Shown here: piece after piece, positions 1-7,172 of the stretch
Numbering within the stretch: position 1 is the stretch's first letter
How the letters are laid out: the number at the start of each line of letters is the position of its first letter
NCBI RefSeq assembly: GCF_900101965.1
Contig: NZ_FNAP01000005.1
Location: 62,001-126,000 of the forward strand
Source of the DNA: Rhodospira trueperi
Lineage (GTDB): Bacteria > Pseudomonadota > Alphaproteobacteria > Rhodospirillales > Rhodospirillaceae
Reading direction: 5' to 3'
Length of the DNA stretch: 64,000 bases
Notes under the pieces: generated by a model
Seen by the model: only the letters and a program-made list of their open reading frames with translations
Told to the model about the DNA's origin: nothing
The model's database searches: none
Made by a program: the position numbers and the translations under genes

Positions 1-58
1 GCTCTAAAGCTCATCCCCGGCGCGGCGCGCCATCCGTCCGTTGCGCGAGGTACGGCCC

Positions 59-1846
59 ATGAGCCCCGTTCCGCCAACACCACCGCCACCTCCCTTGCTC
101 CGGGCCGCCGTGCCGGGCGCGGTGATGCTGAGCGTTGTCAGCGGTGCACGCGCTCTGGCGGAGGTTCCTCCCGACGCCGTGATTGAAGCCCGTGTGGTCG
201 AGGTCGCGCGGGGCGGGCGGTTGGCGGTTCTGCAAACCGATCTGGGGACCCTTGAGGTGCGCTCCACGCAGCCGCTGCGGGCCGGGAGTACGCTGTCGAT
301 CTCCCTGATGTCCGTGGGCTCTGACACGGCGGCGCTCCGGGTCGCCGCCCTCAACGGACAGCCCCTGCCGCCCATCGGGACGGGACCCGCCGGGACCGTC
401 GGGCCCGGACAGGGGGGCGCCGCTGCTCCGGGGACGCCGGGCGCGGGGAGCGGGGTCGGGACAGGAGCCGCCGTGCAGGTGGGACAGGGCAGTCCGGGAC
501 GGGGACTCCTGATCGCGACCGTTCTGGGCGGGTCCACCGGCGAGACCCAGCTGCCGGTCGGATCCCGACTGGCGGTTCAGGTGCTGTCCATTCAGCCACC
601 GGGCCAGGGGGCGGGAGCGGTGCCGAATGTGGGAGGCGGTTCCGGCGCGGGACCGGCGCCTGGAGGCGCCGCAGCACCGCCCCTCACGCCCGGAGCGACC
701 GCGCCCGGGACGGCGGCGCCGGGTGGAGCACCGGGAGCGGTGCCTTCGTCTGCCCCAGCACCCTCCCCAACGGCGTCCCCAACGGCGTCCCCAACGGCGT
801 CCCCGACTGCCGCCCAGGCCGGCGGCGCGCCACCGGGCGGCGTCTGGGGTGTGGGCAGCGGCGCGCGTTTCGGAACGCCGTCCGGCGTGTCGTCTGGCGC
901 GGCGTCGGCCGCGACACAGGCGGATACCCCGGGTCCGCCGAGCCGACTGACCGGCGCGCTCGCGCCTTCGCCGGGACCGTCGCAGAGTCTGGTTCGAACG
1001 CCGGCCGGGACGCTGGCGTTGCCGGTGCGCCTGGAGGCCCCGGCGGGCAGTCAGGTGATGCTCGCGGTGCGCTCGTTCGTTCCCCCGACGGGGGCGGCGG
1101 GGGTGCCGGCCGTCGGCGCGGCGCTGCCGCAGGGCGGCGTCCAGGGCTGGCCGGTTCTGACCGAGGCTCTAGAGACCCTGACCCGGGCCGATCCGGCGGC
1201 GGCGCGGGCGCTTGAGGCGGCGATTCCTCGGCCCGGCCCCCAGCTTGCCGGGGCGATGGTGTCGCTCGCGGGCGCGTTGCGGTCCGGCGGAGACAGCCGG
1301 CTGTGGCCCGGGGACGCGACCCTTCGCGCGCTGGAGCGGACAGGGCCAACCGGCGCCCGCGCGGCCGTGGCCTTGCGCCGGGATCTGGCCGATCTGGCCA
1401 CCCAGGTGCGCGAAAGCGCGGGCGGTGAATGGCGGGCCTTCACGCTGCCGTTTTCCGATCAGGCCGAAATCAGCGCCATCACGGTGATCCTTCGGATCAT
1501 CGGCGGTCGTGGGGACCGGCACGAGGACGAGTCCGGCGCGCGCGAGGGGGAGGGCGGCGACGGCCAGCGGTTCCTGATCGATGTGATGTTGTCGCGGCTG
1601 GGACGGTTGCAGATCGACGGCTTGATGGAACAGCCGGCGCGCCGACTGCGCCTGATCCTGCGTACCGCCGCGCCGTTGCCGGCCGCGCTGCGGGGCGATC
1701 TGACCCGGATCACTGTCCGCAGCCTGGAGGCCTTCGGTCTCGAAGGGGGGCTGACCTTCCGGGAGGATGGCGCCTTTTTCGAGCCGGTTCCGCTGCCGCC
1801 GGACGATGACGCGACGGGGGCGCCTCCCGGTGGGGTGATCGCCTGA
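59..1846 (+). CDS. FliK-like, Ala/Gly/Pro-rich protein (possible flagellar hook-length control)
   Basis: A 595-residue protein in three parts. Residues about 25-110 form a compact beta-rich N-terminal domain. A very long Gly/Ala/Pro/Ser/Thr-rich linker follows to about residue 320, with four tandem SPTA repeats. The C-terminal part (about 490-580) has the 'LSRLGRLQIDG' and 'ITVRSLEAFGLEGG' pattern. FliK hook-length proteins share this plan: a disordered ruler region followed by a C-terminal domain with an 'LG-v-v' strand. The assignment rests on architecture and weak motif resemblance only; no flagellar gene is visible next to it, as the window begins here. The ATG at 59 is preferred over an in-frame TTG at 41 because a GCGAGG ribosome site lies about 8 nt before it. 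It could instead be an unrelated low-complexity protein. Confidence 0.4.
   Translation: MSPVPPTPPPPPLLRAAVPGAVMLSVVSGARALAEVPPDAVIEARVVEVARGGRLAVLQTDLGTLEVRSTQPLRAGSTLSISLMSVGSDTAALRVAALNGQPLPPIGTGPAGTVGPGQGGAAAPGTPGAGSGVGTGAAVQVGQGSPGRGLLIATVLGGSTGETQLPVGSRLAVQVLSIQPPGQGAGAVPNVGGGSGAGPAPGGAAAPPLTPGATAPGTAAPGGAPGAVPSSAPAPSPTASPTASPTASPTAAQAGGAPPGGVWGVGSGARFGTPSGVSSGAASAATQADTPGPPSRLTGALAPSPGPSQSLVRTPAGTLALPVRLEAPAGSQVMLAVRSFVPPTGAAGVPAVGAALPQGGVQGWPVLTEALETLTRADPAAARALEAAIPRPGPQLAGAMVSLAGALRSGGDSRLWPGDATLRALERTGPTGARAAVALRRDLADLATQVRESAGGEWRAFTLPFSDQAEISAITVILRIIGGRGDRHEDESGAREGEGGDGQRFLIDVMLSRLGRLQIDGLMEQPARRLRLILRTAAPLPAALRGDLTRITVRSLEAFGLEGGLTFREDGAFFEPVPLPPDDDATGAPPGGVIA
764..811 (+). repeat. 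Four tandem 12-nt units encoding SPTA repeats
   Basis: Three exact copies of TCCCCAACGGCG and one diverged copy run head to tail inside the FliK-like gene. They encode consecutive Ser-Pro-Thr-Ala units in the linker. Whole units can be gained or lost without a frameshift, so linker length may vary between strains. Confidence 0.85.
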
Positions 1847-2188
1847 TCTCGCGTGTTGTATATTAGATTGTCCGCATATGAAACGTGGAGCGGAAGACGG
1901 TGTTTGGGACGCCACGCTGTCCGGTGGGGCGTTGCCTGGTATTCGCCATTCGCATGGGTCGCCATGACCGGTTGACAGTCGTCAATGCGAAACCGTTTCC
2001 CGAATGTCACAGTCGAGCATCCTGGGTTTCCGAACTTGCGGAAACAAATGGTCGTGCCGTCCTTCCATAGTATGGCTCGGGTTCCCATTGGGATTACGAC
2101 GTCCCGGAGGGTTGCGCACTGGCACCTTTTGGCTTTAGACACTCGGCGCCGGAGCATGCTGGCAAATCTCTAACGAACTGGTATTGGA
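1847..2188. other. Intergenic region upstream of the MarR gene
   Basis: There is no convincing gene in these 342 bases. Base composition is more AT-rich than in the coding flanks, especially near 1855-1885 and 2035-2075. The one clear element is the TTGAC/GTCAA inverted repeat at 1972-1985. No terminator with a T-run was found for the preceding gene. Confidence 0.6.
1972..1985. promoter_or_regulatory. Inverted repeat TTGAC-N4-GTCAA
   Basis: Perfect 5-bp arms separated by AGTC, about 200 bp upstream of the MarR-family gene. The geometry resembles Fnr/Crp-family sites (TTGAT-N4-ATCAA) but the inner base differs in each arm. It may be an operator for the adjacent MarR protein or for an Fnr-like regulator. 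This is inferred from symmetry alone. Confidence 0.3.
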
Positions 2189-2590
2189 ATGGGTCTAGAC
2201 ACCAACACACTGACCGTAGAACAGGCGCTGAATCTCTGGCGCTTGGCGGTTGTCGAAAGCGTGCGCCGCGATACGCCGGACCTGTCCTCGCGCCAGATGG
2301 CGGTGCTGCTGACGGTCTACCAGACGCCGCCTCCGCACACGGTGCGCGGCTTGGCTCGAGTGCTCGACATCTCCAAGCCGGCCATCACCCGCGCGCTTGA
2401 TCGCCTGGGCGAATTCGGCCTGCTGACCCGTCAGGTTGACGAGAGTGATCGGCGCAGCGTTCTGGTGCAGCGCACCAAGGAGGGCGAGGCCTTCCTCGCC
2501 GCGCATGCCGATCTGGTGGTGCACGGTCTCGAGACGGTCACCCTGACACGGTGCGACATTGCGTCCGTACCGAGCCGGGACGTCGCCTGA
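2189..2590 (+). CDS. MarR family winged-helix transcriptional regulator
   Basis: A 133-residue protein with a MarR-type winged helix over about residues 25-110. The recognition region is 'VRGLARVLDISKPAITRALDRLGEFGLLTRQ', followed by the wing 'DESDRRSVLVQRTKEG'. The D-x-R-D/R-x wing motif is typical of the family. MarR proteins bind DNA as dimers and usually respond to small phenolic or oxidant ligands. The gene stands alone, between the FliK-like gene and the carboxypeptidase gene, so no target can be named. The C-terminal dimerisation helix is slightly short and ends in an unusual 'LTRCDIASVPSRDVA' tail holding the protein's only cysteine. The start is the ATG at 2189; its ribosome site is weak. 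Confidence 0.85.
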   Translation: MGLDTNTLTVEQALNLWRLAVVESVRRDTPDLSSRQMAVLLTVYQTPPPHTVRGLARVLDISKPAITRALDRLGEFGLLTRQVDESDRRSVLVQRTKEGEAFLAAHADLVVHGLETVTLTRCDIASVPSRDVA

Positions 2591-2714
2591 TCGTCTTCCC
2601 GTCCGATGTAATCGTTCCGTTTGACGGCCCGTTGTCCTATGATTGCGGCCGCAATGTGGCGCGCCTCCGCTTCCGTGGAGGCCGCTGGGGACGAGTCCGG
2701 CGGGGAGACCACCG

Positions 2715-4445
2715 ATGGCGCAAACGTCCAGGGGAGATTGTTCCCGGCGGTCGGCGGCGTCCTGGAGGACAGGGCTCGCGGCTGTTGTGATCGGGGTCGC
2801 GCTGGCAGGACACCCGATTGACGTCGGCGCCGCGTCGGCGCCGCCGCCGCCGCCAGCGAAGCCGGTGCCGTCCGACAGTGACGTCGCCGCGGTCGGCCCG
2901 TCCTCGTTCGCGTTCGCGTCCGATCCGCGCGGTGCCGTGGCCTTGGCCATGCGTCCGCCGGTCTTGGCCCCGCTGCCGCCCGGGCCGAAACCCGCAGCCC
3001 CGCGCCTGACCGAAGCCGAACTGATCGCGCGGGCCGGATTCCAGCCGGATCAGGTCGGCTTTCTGGTCCACGACCTGGAGACGGGCGAGACGGTCGCGAG
3101 CCACAACGCCGATCAGGCCGCCTTTATTCCCGCGTCCGTCCTCAAGGTGCCGACCGCCGTGGCCGCGCGCGCGATCCTGGGGCCGGGTCACCGCTTCCGG
3201 ACCGAAGTCCGTTTCGAGGGGACGCGAACCGGACCGGTGTGGAACGGCACACTGGCCCTGGTGGGCGGTGGCGACCCGGTCCTGGAGTCCGATGACCTGC
3301 GGCGGCTCGTCGCGACCCTGAAGGCGGCCGGGCTGGAGCGCCTGGACGGGCGGTTCGTCTACGACGACTCGGCCCTGATCGGCGCGCCGGTCATCGAGCC
3401 GACACAGCCGCCCGAACACGCCTACAATCCCGGCCTGTCCGCGCTGACGCTGGACTTCAATCGGGTGCGGGTGCAGTGGCGCGGCGATGCGGTTGATCTC
3501 GTCAAGGTGTACGGCACGCCGGTCGAGGGCGTGCCGATCCGACTGCGACGTGACACCGACACGGCGGGTTGGTCGCGGGCCGGCCCGGCCCTGCGCCACG
3601 AGTTCGCCGGGGCAGACGCCCGTGACCCCGGCGGTGCGGTGACGGAGCGTTGGGCGCTGTCTCCGTACGCGCCGCGGGACGGCGCCCTCTGGCTGCCGGT
3701 GAAGGCCCCGGCGCCCTTCGTGGCCGCCGTCTTCCGGGCCGTGGCGGCGGAAGCCGGTGTGGTGTTGCCCGAGCCCGAGGCCGCCGAAGGCCCGGCGCGC
3801 GGCGTGACGGTGGCGTTCCATCGCAGTCCGCGCCTGGATGTCATCCTGGCCAGCGGCCTGAAACACAGCAACAACCTGCTGGCGGAACTGGTCGGCCTGG
3901 CGGCGACACGGCACCTGGAGGGGCGACCGTTGGCGTTGGCGGACTCGGCGGCGCGCCTGGAAACGTGGCTGGCGGAGGCCATGCCCTGGGTGGACTGGAC
4001 CGGGTTTCACATGGCCAATCATTCCGGCCTGTCGCCGGCCAGTCGCGCCAGTCCCGATCAACTCGTCTCCATCCTGCGCTATGCCCACGATCAGGCCCGG
4101 GCGCGGGGGGTGAGCCCATTTCACGCGCTGCTGCCGGATCGCCACTTCCCGGATCCGGAGTCGACCGTGGTCGCCGCCGGCGTGCGCGTCGGAAGCCTGA
4201 CCCCGCGCGTGGCCGCTAAGAGCGGCACGGTCTACCACGGCCGGGGCCTGTCCGGCATTGCCATGGGGCGCAGCGGGCATCGGCTGGTGTTCGCGGTGTT
4301 CACCTCCGACGTGACGGCACGTCAACGCTTTGACGAGGGCTATCTGCACTACTCGGGTCGGGCCGTCTCCCGCGCGCGGGCGCAGTTGGGGCGGGCGCGG
4401 GATTTGGAACACGCCCTGCTTCTGACCTGGATTTCGGAGCATTGA
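2715..4445 (+). CDS. dacB: D-alanyl-D-alanine carboxypeptidase/endopeptidase (PBP4 type, peptidase S13)
   Basis: A 576-residue periplasmic penicillin-binding protein that trims or cleaves peptidoglycan peptide cross-links. All three serine-enzyme motifs are present: S141-V-L-K (nucleophile and Lys), S385-N-N, and K502-S-G-T. The N-terminus is a signal sequence with a hydrophobic stretch 'TGLAAVVIGVALAG', followed by a Pro/Ala-rich linker to about residue 85. Length and motif spacing fit the S13 family, including the large inserted domain between the first two motifs. The ATG at 2715 is chosen because it gives the signal peptide and has GGGAGA upstream; reading frame continues 72 nt further 5'. 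Its stop codon overlaps the next gene's TTG start, so the two are probably translated together. Confidence 0.9.
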   Translation: MAQTSRGDCSRRSAASWRTGLAAVVIGVALAGHPIDVGAASAPPPPPAKPVPSDSDVAAVGPSSFAFASDPRGAVALAMRPPVLAPLPPGPKPAAPRLTEAELIARAGFQPDQVGFLVHDLETGETVASHNADQAAFIPASVLKVPTAVAARAILGPGHRFRTEVRFEGTRTGPVWNGTLALVGGGDPVLESDDLRRLVATLKAAGLERLDGRFVYDDSALIGAPVIEPTQPPEHAYNPGLSALTLDFNRVRVQWRGDAVDLVKVYGTPVEGVPIRLRRDTDTAGWSRAGPALRHEFAGADARDPGGAVTERWALSPYAPRDGALWLPVKAPAPFVAAVFRAVAAEAGVVLPEPEAAEGPARGVTVAFHRSPRLDVILASGLKHSNNLLAELVGLAATRHLEGRPLALADSAARLETWLAEAMPWVDWTGFHMANHSGLSPASRASPDQLVSILRYAHDQARARGVSPFHALLPDRHFPDPESTVVAAGVRVGSLTPRVAAKSGTVYHGRGLSGIAMGRSGHRLVFAVFTSDVTARQRFDEGYLHYSGRAVSRARAQLGRARDLEHALLLTWISEH

Positions 4446-5068
4446 CGGCCGTTCGGGTCGCGCGGACAGGCGGCGCGTGGCTGGCCGCTCTCGCTGTGGG
4501 GGCGGGGTGGGCCGGTGCATCGTTGCCGGCGTTCGCCCAATCCGGATCCGCGCCGCCGTTCGGGGGGGCGGAGACGCTCGTGTTCGAGCCGCCGGCCGGC
4601 TGGGTGGAGGTCTTCCGCGATGACCGGGCCGCGTTGCGCGTGGTGCATCTGATGCCGGAGGGTCAGGACCCCAGCGCGTGGCGCGACATGGTGACGGTGC
4701 AGGTGCTGAAGACGCCCCAGCCGCCGACGCTGGCCGACCTGCACGCCCGGGCGGTGGCGGTCTACGACGCCGAGTGCGAGGAACGCTTGGGCGGACCGAT
4801 GCAGACCGGCGAGACCAACGGAGTCGAAACCGGATTCTGGACCCTGGGATGTAGCCTCAACAGCGACTCGGGTCTTGGAGAGACGGCTTTCTTCAAGGCC
4901 ATGGTGGGCCTGGAGGGGGTCTATATCGTACAGCGCGCGTGGCAGGTGGAGCCCTTTGAGCCGTCCGCCGGACCCGGCATTCCGGACGAGGACCAGCGTG
5001 CGGCCATCGCCCTGTTGCAGGGCGTGACCCTGTGTCTTCCGGACAGTCAGGATCATCCGTGTCCGTGA
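4442..5068 (+). CDS. Exported protein of unknown function, coupled to dacB
   Basis: A 208-residue protein with an N-terminal signal peptide (hydrophobic 'AWLAALAVGAGWAGASLPAFA', cleavage likely after 'AFA' near residue 32), so it is predicted to be periplasmic. The mature part contains 'FEPPAGWVEVFRDD' and four cysteines in its second half, which could form disulfides. I do not recognise the family. The start is a TTG that overlaps the dacB stop as TTGA, with GGAG just upstream. This is a classic translational-coupling arrangement and suggests a role linked to the envelope. Confidence 0.7.
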   Translation: MTAVRVARTGGAWLAALAVGAGWAGASLPAFAQSGSAPPFGGAETLVFEPPAGWVEVFRDDRAALRVVHLMPEGQDPSAWRDMVTVQVLKTPQPPTLADLHARAVAVYDAECEERLGGPMQTGETNGVETGFWTLGCSLNSDSGLGETAFFKAMVGLEGVYIVQRAWQVEPFEPSAGPGIPDEDQRAAIALLQGVTLCLPDSQDHPCP

Positions 5069-5392
5069 CAGGGGGCCGGGCCCGACCACGCCCAACCGCA
5101 TTACGGAAAAGTCATGTTGCGGCAAATTACCCGTTAGGTCCGCTGGGGCATATTGGAACCATCAGAACGGTACTCCACGGCCGGTTTTGAACCTCGAGGC
5201 AGCGAGGATACCCCATTCAGCCAGATCCTCTTGGTAGTCCCTAAACCCCTACCGGTGTTTCCGACCCAGAGCATGCATCCGCGAACCGAGCGTTTCAGCC
5301 ACGCAATGGTTCGATCAAGGTTCGAAGCAACGCCCGTCGCGCGGTCAATCGTGCGGCGGGCGTTTCGATTCGGGGAGTGTGGGGCCCGTCTC
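5069..5392. other. Intergenic region between converging dacB-operon and luxR-type genes
   Basis: The 324 bases lie between two genes that converge. I see no coding potential consistent with neighbouring codon use. The only structured element is a hairpin at 5330-5363 close to the 3' end of the LuxR-type gene. Confidence 0.5.
5330..5363 (-). terminator. Hairpin downstream of the LuxR-type gene
   Basis: Arms ACGCCCGTCGCGC and GTGCGGCGGGCGT pair with two mismatches around an 8-nt loop, about 30 nt beyond the stop codon of the minus-strand LuxR-type gene. Only a short T-containing tract follows on that strand, so it is a weak intrinsic-terminator candidate. Confidence 0.4.
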
Positions 5393-6550
5393 TCACCGCG
5401 CCTCGGCCACCATGCGAACCAGGTCCGTCTGCGAGGATGCGCCCATCTTGTCGCGGATTACCTTGATGTGCTTACGCACGGTTTCGTAGCCGCGTCCGGT
5501 CTCGTCGGCGACCTTGCGAGCCGACCCGGCGCGCACGAGCGCATCCAGAATCGCCGCCTCGGTGGTGGTCAGGCCGAACAGCCGTTGCAGGCGCTCCGTG
5601 TCGGTCTCGTAACGGCGCGACGGGTCGGTGATGAACACCCCGACCAGGGCGCTCTCCGGAACCAAACCAGCGGTCTCGCACGCGCGGTCGGCCAGCGAGG
5701 ATACCGAGACATGAATCGGCGGGCCGTCGTCGCGTGCGGGCAGAACCATGTTGACCGGCGCACTCTCCCGCCCCGCCATGCCGGCCACCCCGGCGCCGAG
5801 GATGGCGGCGCGCAGGGTCTCGGTGGTCGGCCCGTCCACCGCGCGCAAGGGGCCGTTGGCATCGGTCAACGCCCGCCCCTGGTCGAGCAGGGCCCGCGCC
5901 GCCGGGTTGGCGTGAACCGGCCGGGCGAAGCGGTCGACGATCAACACCGCCGCCTCGATCTTCTCGAACGCGCGAACGAACGCATGCGCCCGCGCGCGGC
6001 TGCCGGCCAGGGCCATGGTCACCTCGAACGCCCGGCGCAGGTGCGGCACGTACAGCGACAGGTGATCGAGATCGTCCTGGGTGAAGGGACCCGTGCGGCG
6101 TGCCCGTGTCACGCCCAGGATCGCAATAAGGTCCTGGTCCTCCGAGGGCACGCTGTACCAAAGCGTGTAGTCAAACCCCCACGGTTCGTGCAGGTGCTTG
6201 TATGCCGTGCTCGCGTGCCACTCCTTGTCGGTCAGGAATTCTCGACAGTGACGCGGCCGGTAGTTCTCGCAGACCACGAAAGGGGTGCGCGGGTCGGCGG
6301 TCGCGAAGTCCTCATAGGTGAGGTACGCGTCTTCCTGCTCCTTGGTTAACCCATCCCCGTAAGACATCAGAAGGGTGGGATGGTTGAGCCGTGACAGGTT
6401 GAACTGCCCGACCTCGACCCGGAGCGCCCGCCGCAGGTCCCGCAGCACGGCCGGCCATTTCGACGGGTCCAGCGCCGCGTCGTAGAAGCGGGGCGACAGC
6501 TCCAGCGCTTGGCGCAGGCGCTCTTCCGTCGTCCTGGACAGTGAAAGCAT
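5393..6550 (-). CDS. LuxR family transcriptional regulator with PAS-like middle region
   Basis: A 385-residue regulator. The C-terminal ~65 residues are a LuxR/GerE-type helix-turn-helix: 'LFGLTTTEAAILDALVRAGS' followed by 'KVADETGRGYETVRKHIKVIRDKMGASSQTDLVRM'. The middle (about 190-290) has a PAS-like look ('EKIEAAVLIVDRFARPVHANPAARALL'). The N-terminal part has a GAF-like character but no recognised autoinducer-binding signature, and no luxI-type synthase is nearby. It probably senses a small ligand or redox cue and binds DNA as a dimer. Two perfect palindromes lie 170-270 bp upstream in the divergent region and are candidate operators. The ATG start has only a poor ribosome site. Confidence 0.8.
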   Translation of the reverse strand: MLSLSRTTEERLRQALELSPRFYDAALDPSKWPAVLRDLRRALRVEVGQFNLSRLNHPTLLMSYGDGLTKEQEDAYLTYEDFATADPRTPFVVCENYRPRHCREFLTDKEWHASTAYKHLHEPWGFDYTLWYSVPSEDQDLIAILGVTRARRTGPFTQDDLDHLSLYVPHLRRAFEVTMALAGSRARAHAFVRAFEKIEAAVLIVDRFARPVHANPAARALLDQGRALTDANGPLRAVDGPTTETLRAAILGAGVAGMAGRESAPVNMVLPARDDGPPIHVSVSSLADRACETAGLVPESALVGVFITDPSRRYETDTERLQRLFGLTTTEAAILDALVRAGSARKVADETGRGYETVRKHIKVIRDKMGASSQTDLVRMVAEAR

Positions 6551-6719
6551 GGCGTGGGCGATTCCGAGATTGATCCCGTGTCAACCGAAGCAGCGAGAGT
6601 CGTCCTTTGCCGATCCGGGACCGATGAGAAGCATTCTGCGGTGTGTCCTGCGAAAACAAAACACATCTTAAAACGAGTCACGCCGATGCCTGCGCTTTTT
6701 ATGGGAGATGTCGGCGCAT

Positions 6720-6747
6720 GCAACATGAAAGAGATCTCTTTCGTTGC
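6720..6747. promoter_or_regulatory. 16-bp perfect palindrome with outer complementary arms
   Basis: GAAAGAGATCTCTTTC at 6727-6742 is a perfect palindrome. It is flanked by GCAAC (6720-6724) and GTTGC (6743-6747), which extend the symmetry after a 2-nt offset on the left. It lies about 180 bp upstream of the LuxR-type gene and a similar distance before the small ORF. It is a candidate operator for the LuxR-type protein; the assignment is inferred from position and symmetry. Confidence 0.45.
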
Positions 6748-6816
6748 GGTCCGGGCACGTCATTGAACGTTCTGCTTGAAGCGCGGCGAAGCTTTTTTGG
6801 CCTTGGTCGGGGCTGT

Positions 6817-6832
6817 CCCCCCAATTGGGGGG
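6817..6832. promoter_or_regulatory. Perfect palindrome CCCCCC-AATT-GGGGGG
   Basis: Six C, AATT, then six G form a 16-bp perfect palindrome about 75 bp before the small ORF at 6906. A comparable C-run/G-run dyad occurs upstream of fabI at 39252-39271. It could be an operator, or a hairpin in the leader of the small ORF. Confidence 0.4.
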
Positions 6833-6905
6833 CGCGAGTCGCATGATGGGGCTGTACCATTGCTGTCAGCACGCAAACCCCTCCGATTTTTGATGGATTG
6901 CCACC

Positions 6906-7136
6906 ATGCGCCCACCGGTTCCCATGATGCCGATCGATGATCTTGATGTGGAGCAGGTCGACGACGTTGCCCGCCATGCCAATGACGACGTGAAACGGAC
7001 GATGGCCCAGGCCGCCTGGACGCGGTTGCGTCAGGTCGAGCTGGACGCCGATACCCTGGGGGGACGGGAACTGTCGTTTCTGGTCAGTTGTGCGCGCGAG
7101 GTTCTGGAACGGCGCTGGGGGCGGTTCGACTGCTGA
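6906..7136 (+). CDS. Small conserved-looking protein of unknown function
   Basis: A 76-residue acidic protein with no signal peptide or membrane segment. It looks largely helical: 'DVEQVDDVARHANDDVKRTMAQAAWTRLRQVELD', then 'GRELSFLVSCAREVLERRWGRFDC'. Codon use has the high third-position GC typical of real genes here. I do not recognise the family. It sits alone between the dyad-rich region and the 3' end of the convergent AsmA gene. The ATG at 6906 lacks a strong ribosome site, so the start could be elsewhere. Confidence 0.5.
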   Translation: MRPPVPMMPIDDLDVEQVDDVARHANDDVKRTMAQAAWTRLRQVELDADTLGGRELSFLVSCAREVLERRWGRFDC

Positions 7137-7172
7137 ATCAACCCGGCGGCCGAGACCGATGGCGCGAAAACG

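Larger units (their letters stand above)
6551..6905. other. Divergent regulatory region between the LuxR-type gene and a small ORF
   Basis: These 355 bases carry no gene. They are locally AT-rich (6640-6680) and contain two long perfect palindromes listed separately. Such a density of dyads is unusual for the window and suggests a regulated divergent promoter. Confidence 0.5.

Noticed and set aside
764-811. CRISPR-like or VNTR array
   Set aside because: The 12-nt units have no spacers and stay in frame as SPTA repeats; it is coding microsatellite-like sequence, not CRISPR.
2120-2136. TGGCAC followed by a GC pair, resembling a sigma-54 promoter
   Set aside because: The spacing to the second GC element is off by one and the TTGC part is not matched, so it does not meet the -24/-12 consensus.
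5153-6349. Open frame on the plus strand opposite the LuxR-type gene
   Set aside because: It starts in non-coding sequence and the product is Arg/His-rich without family resemblance; the minus strand has a clear LuxR HTH.
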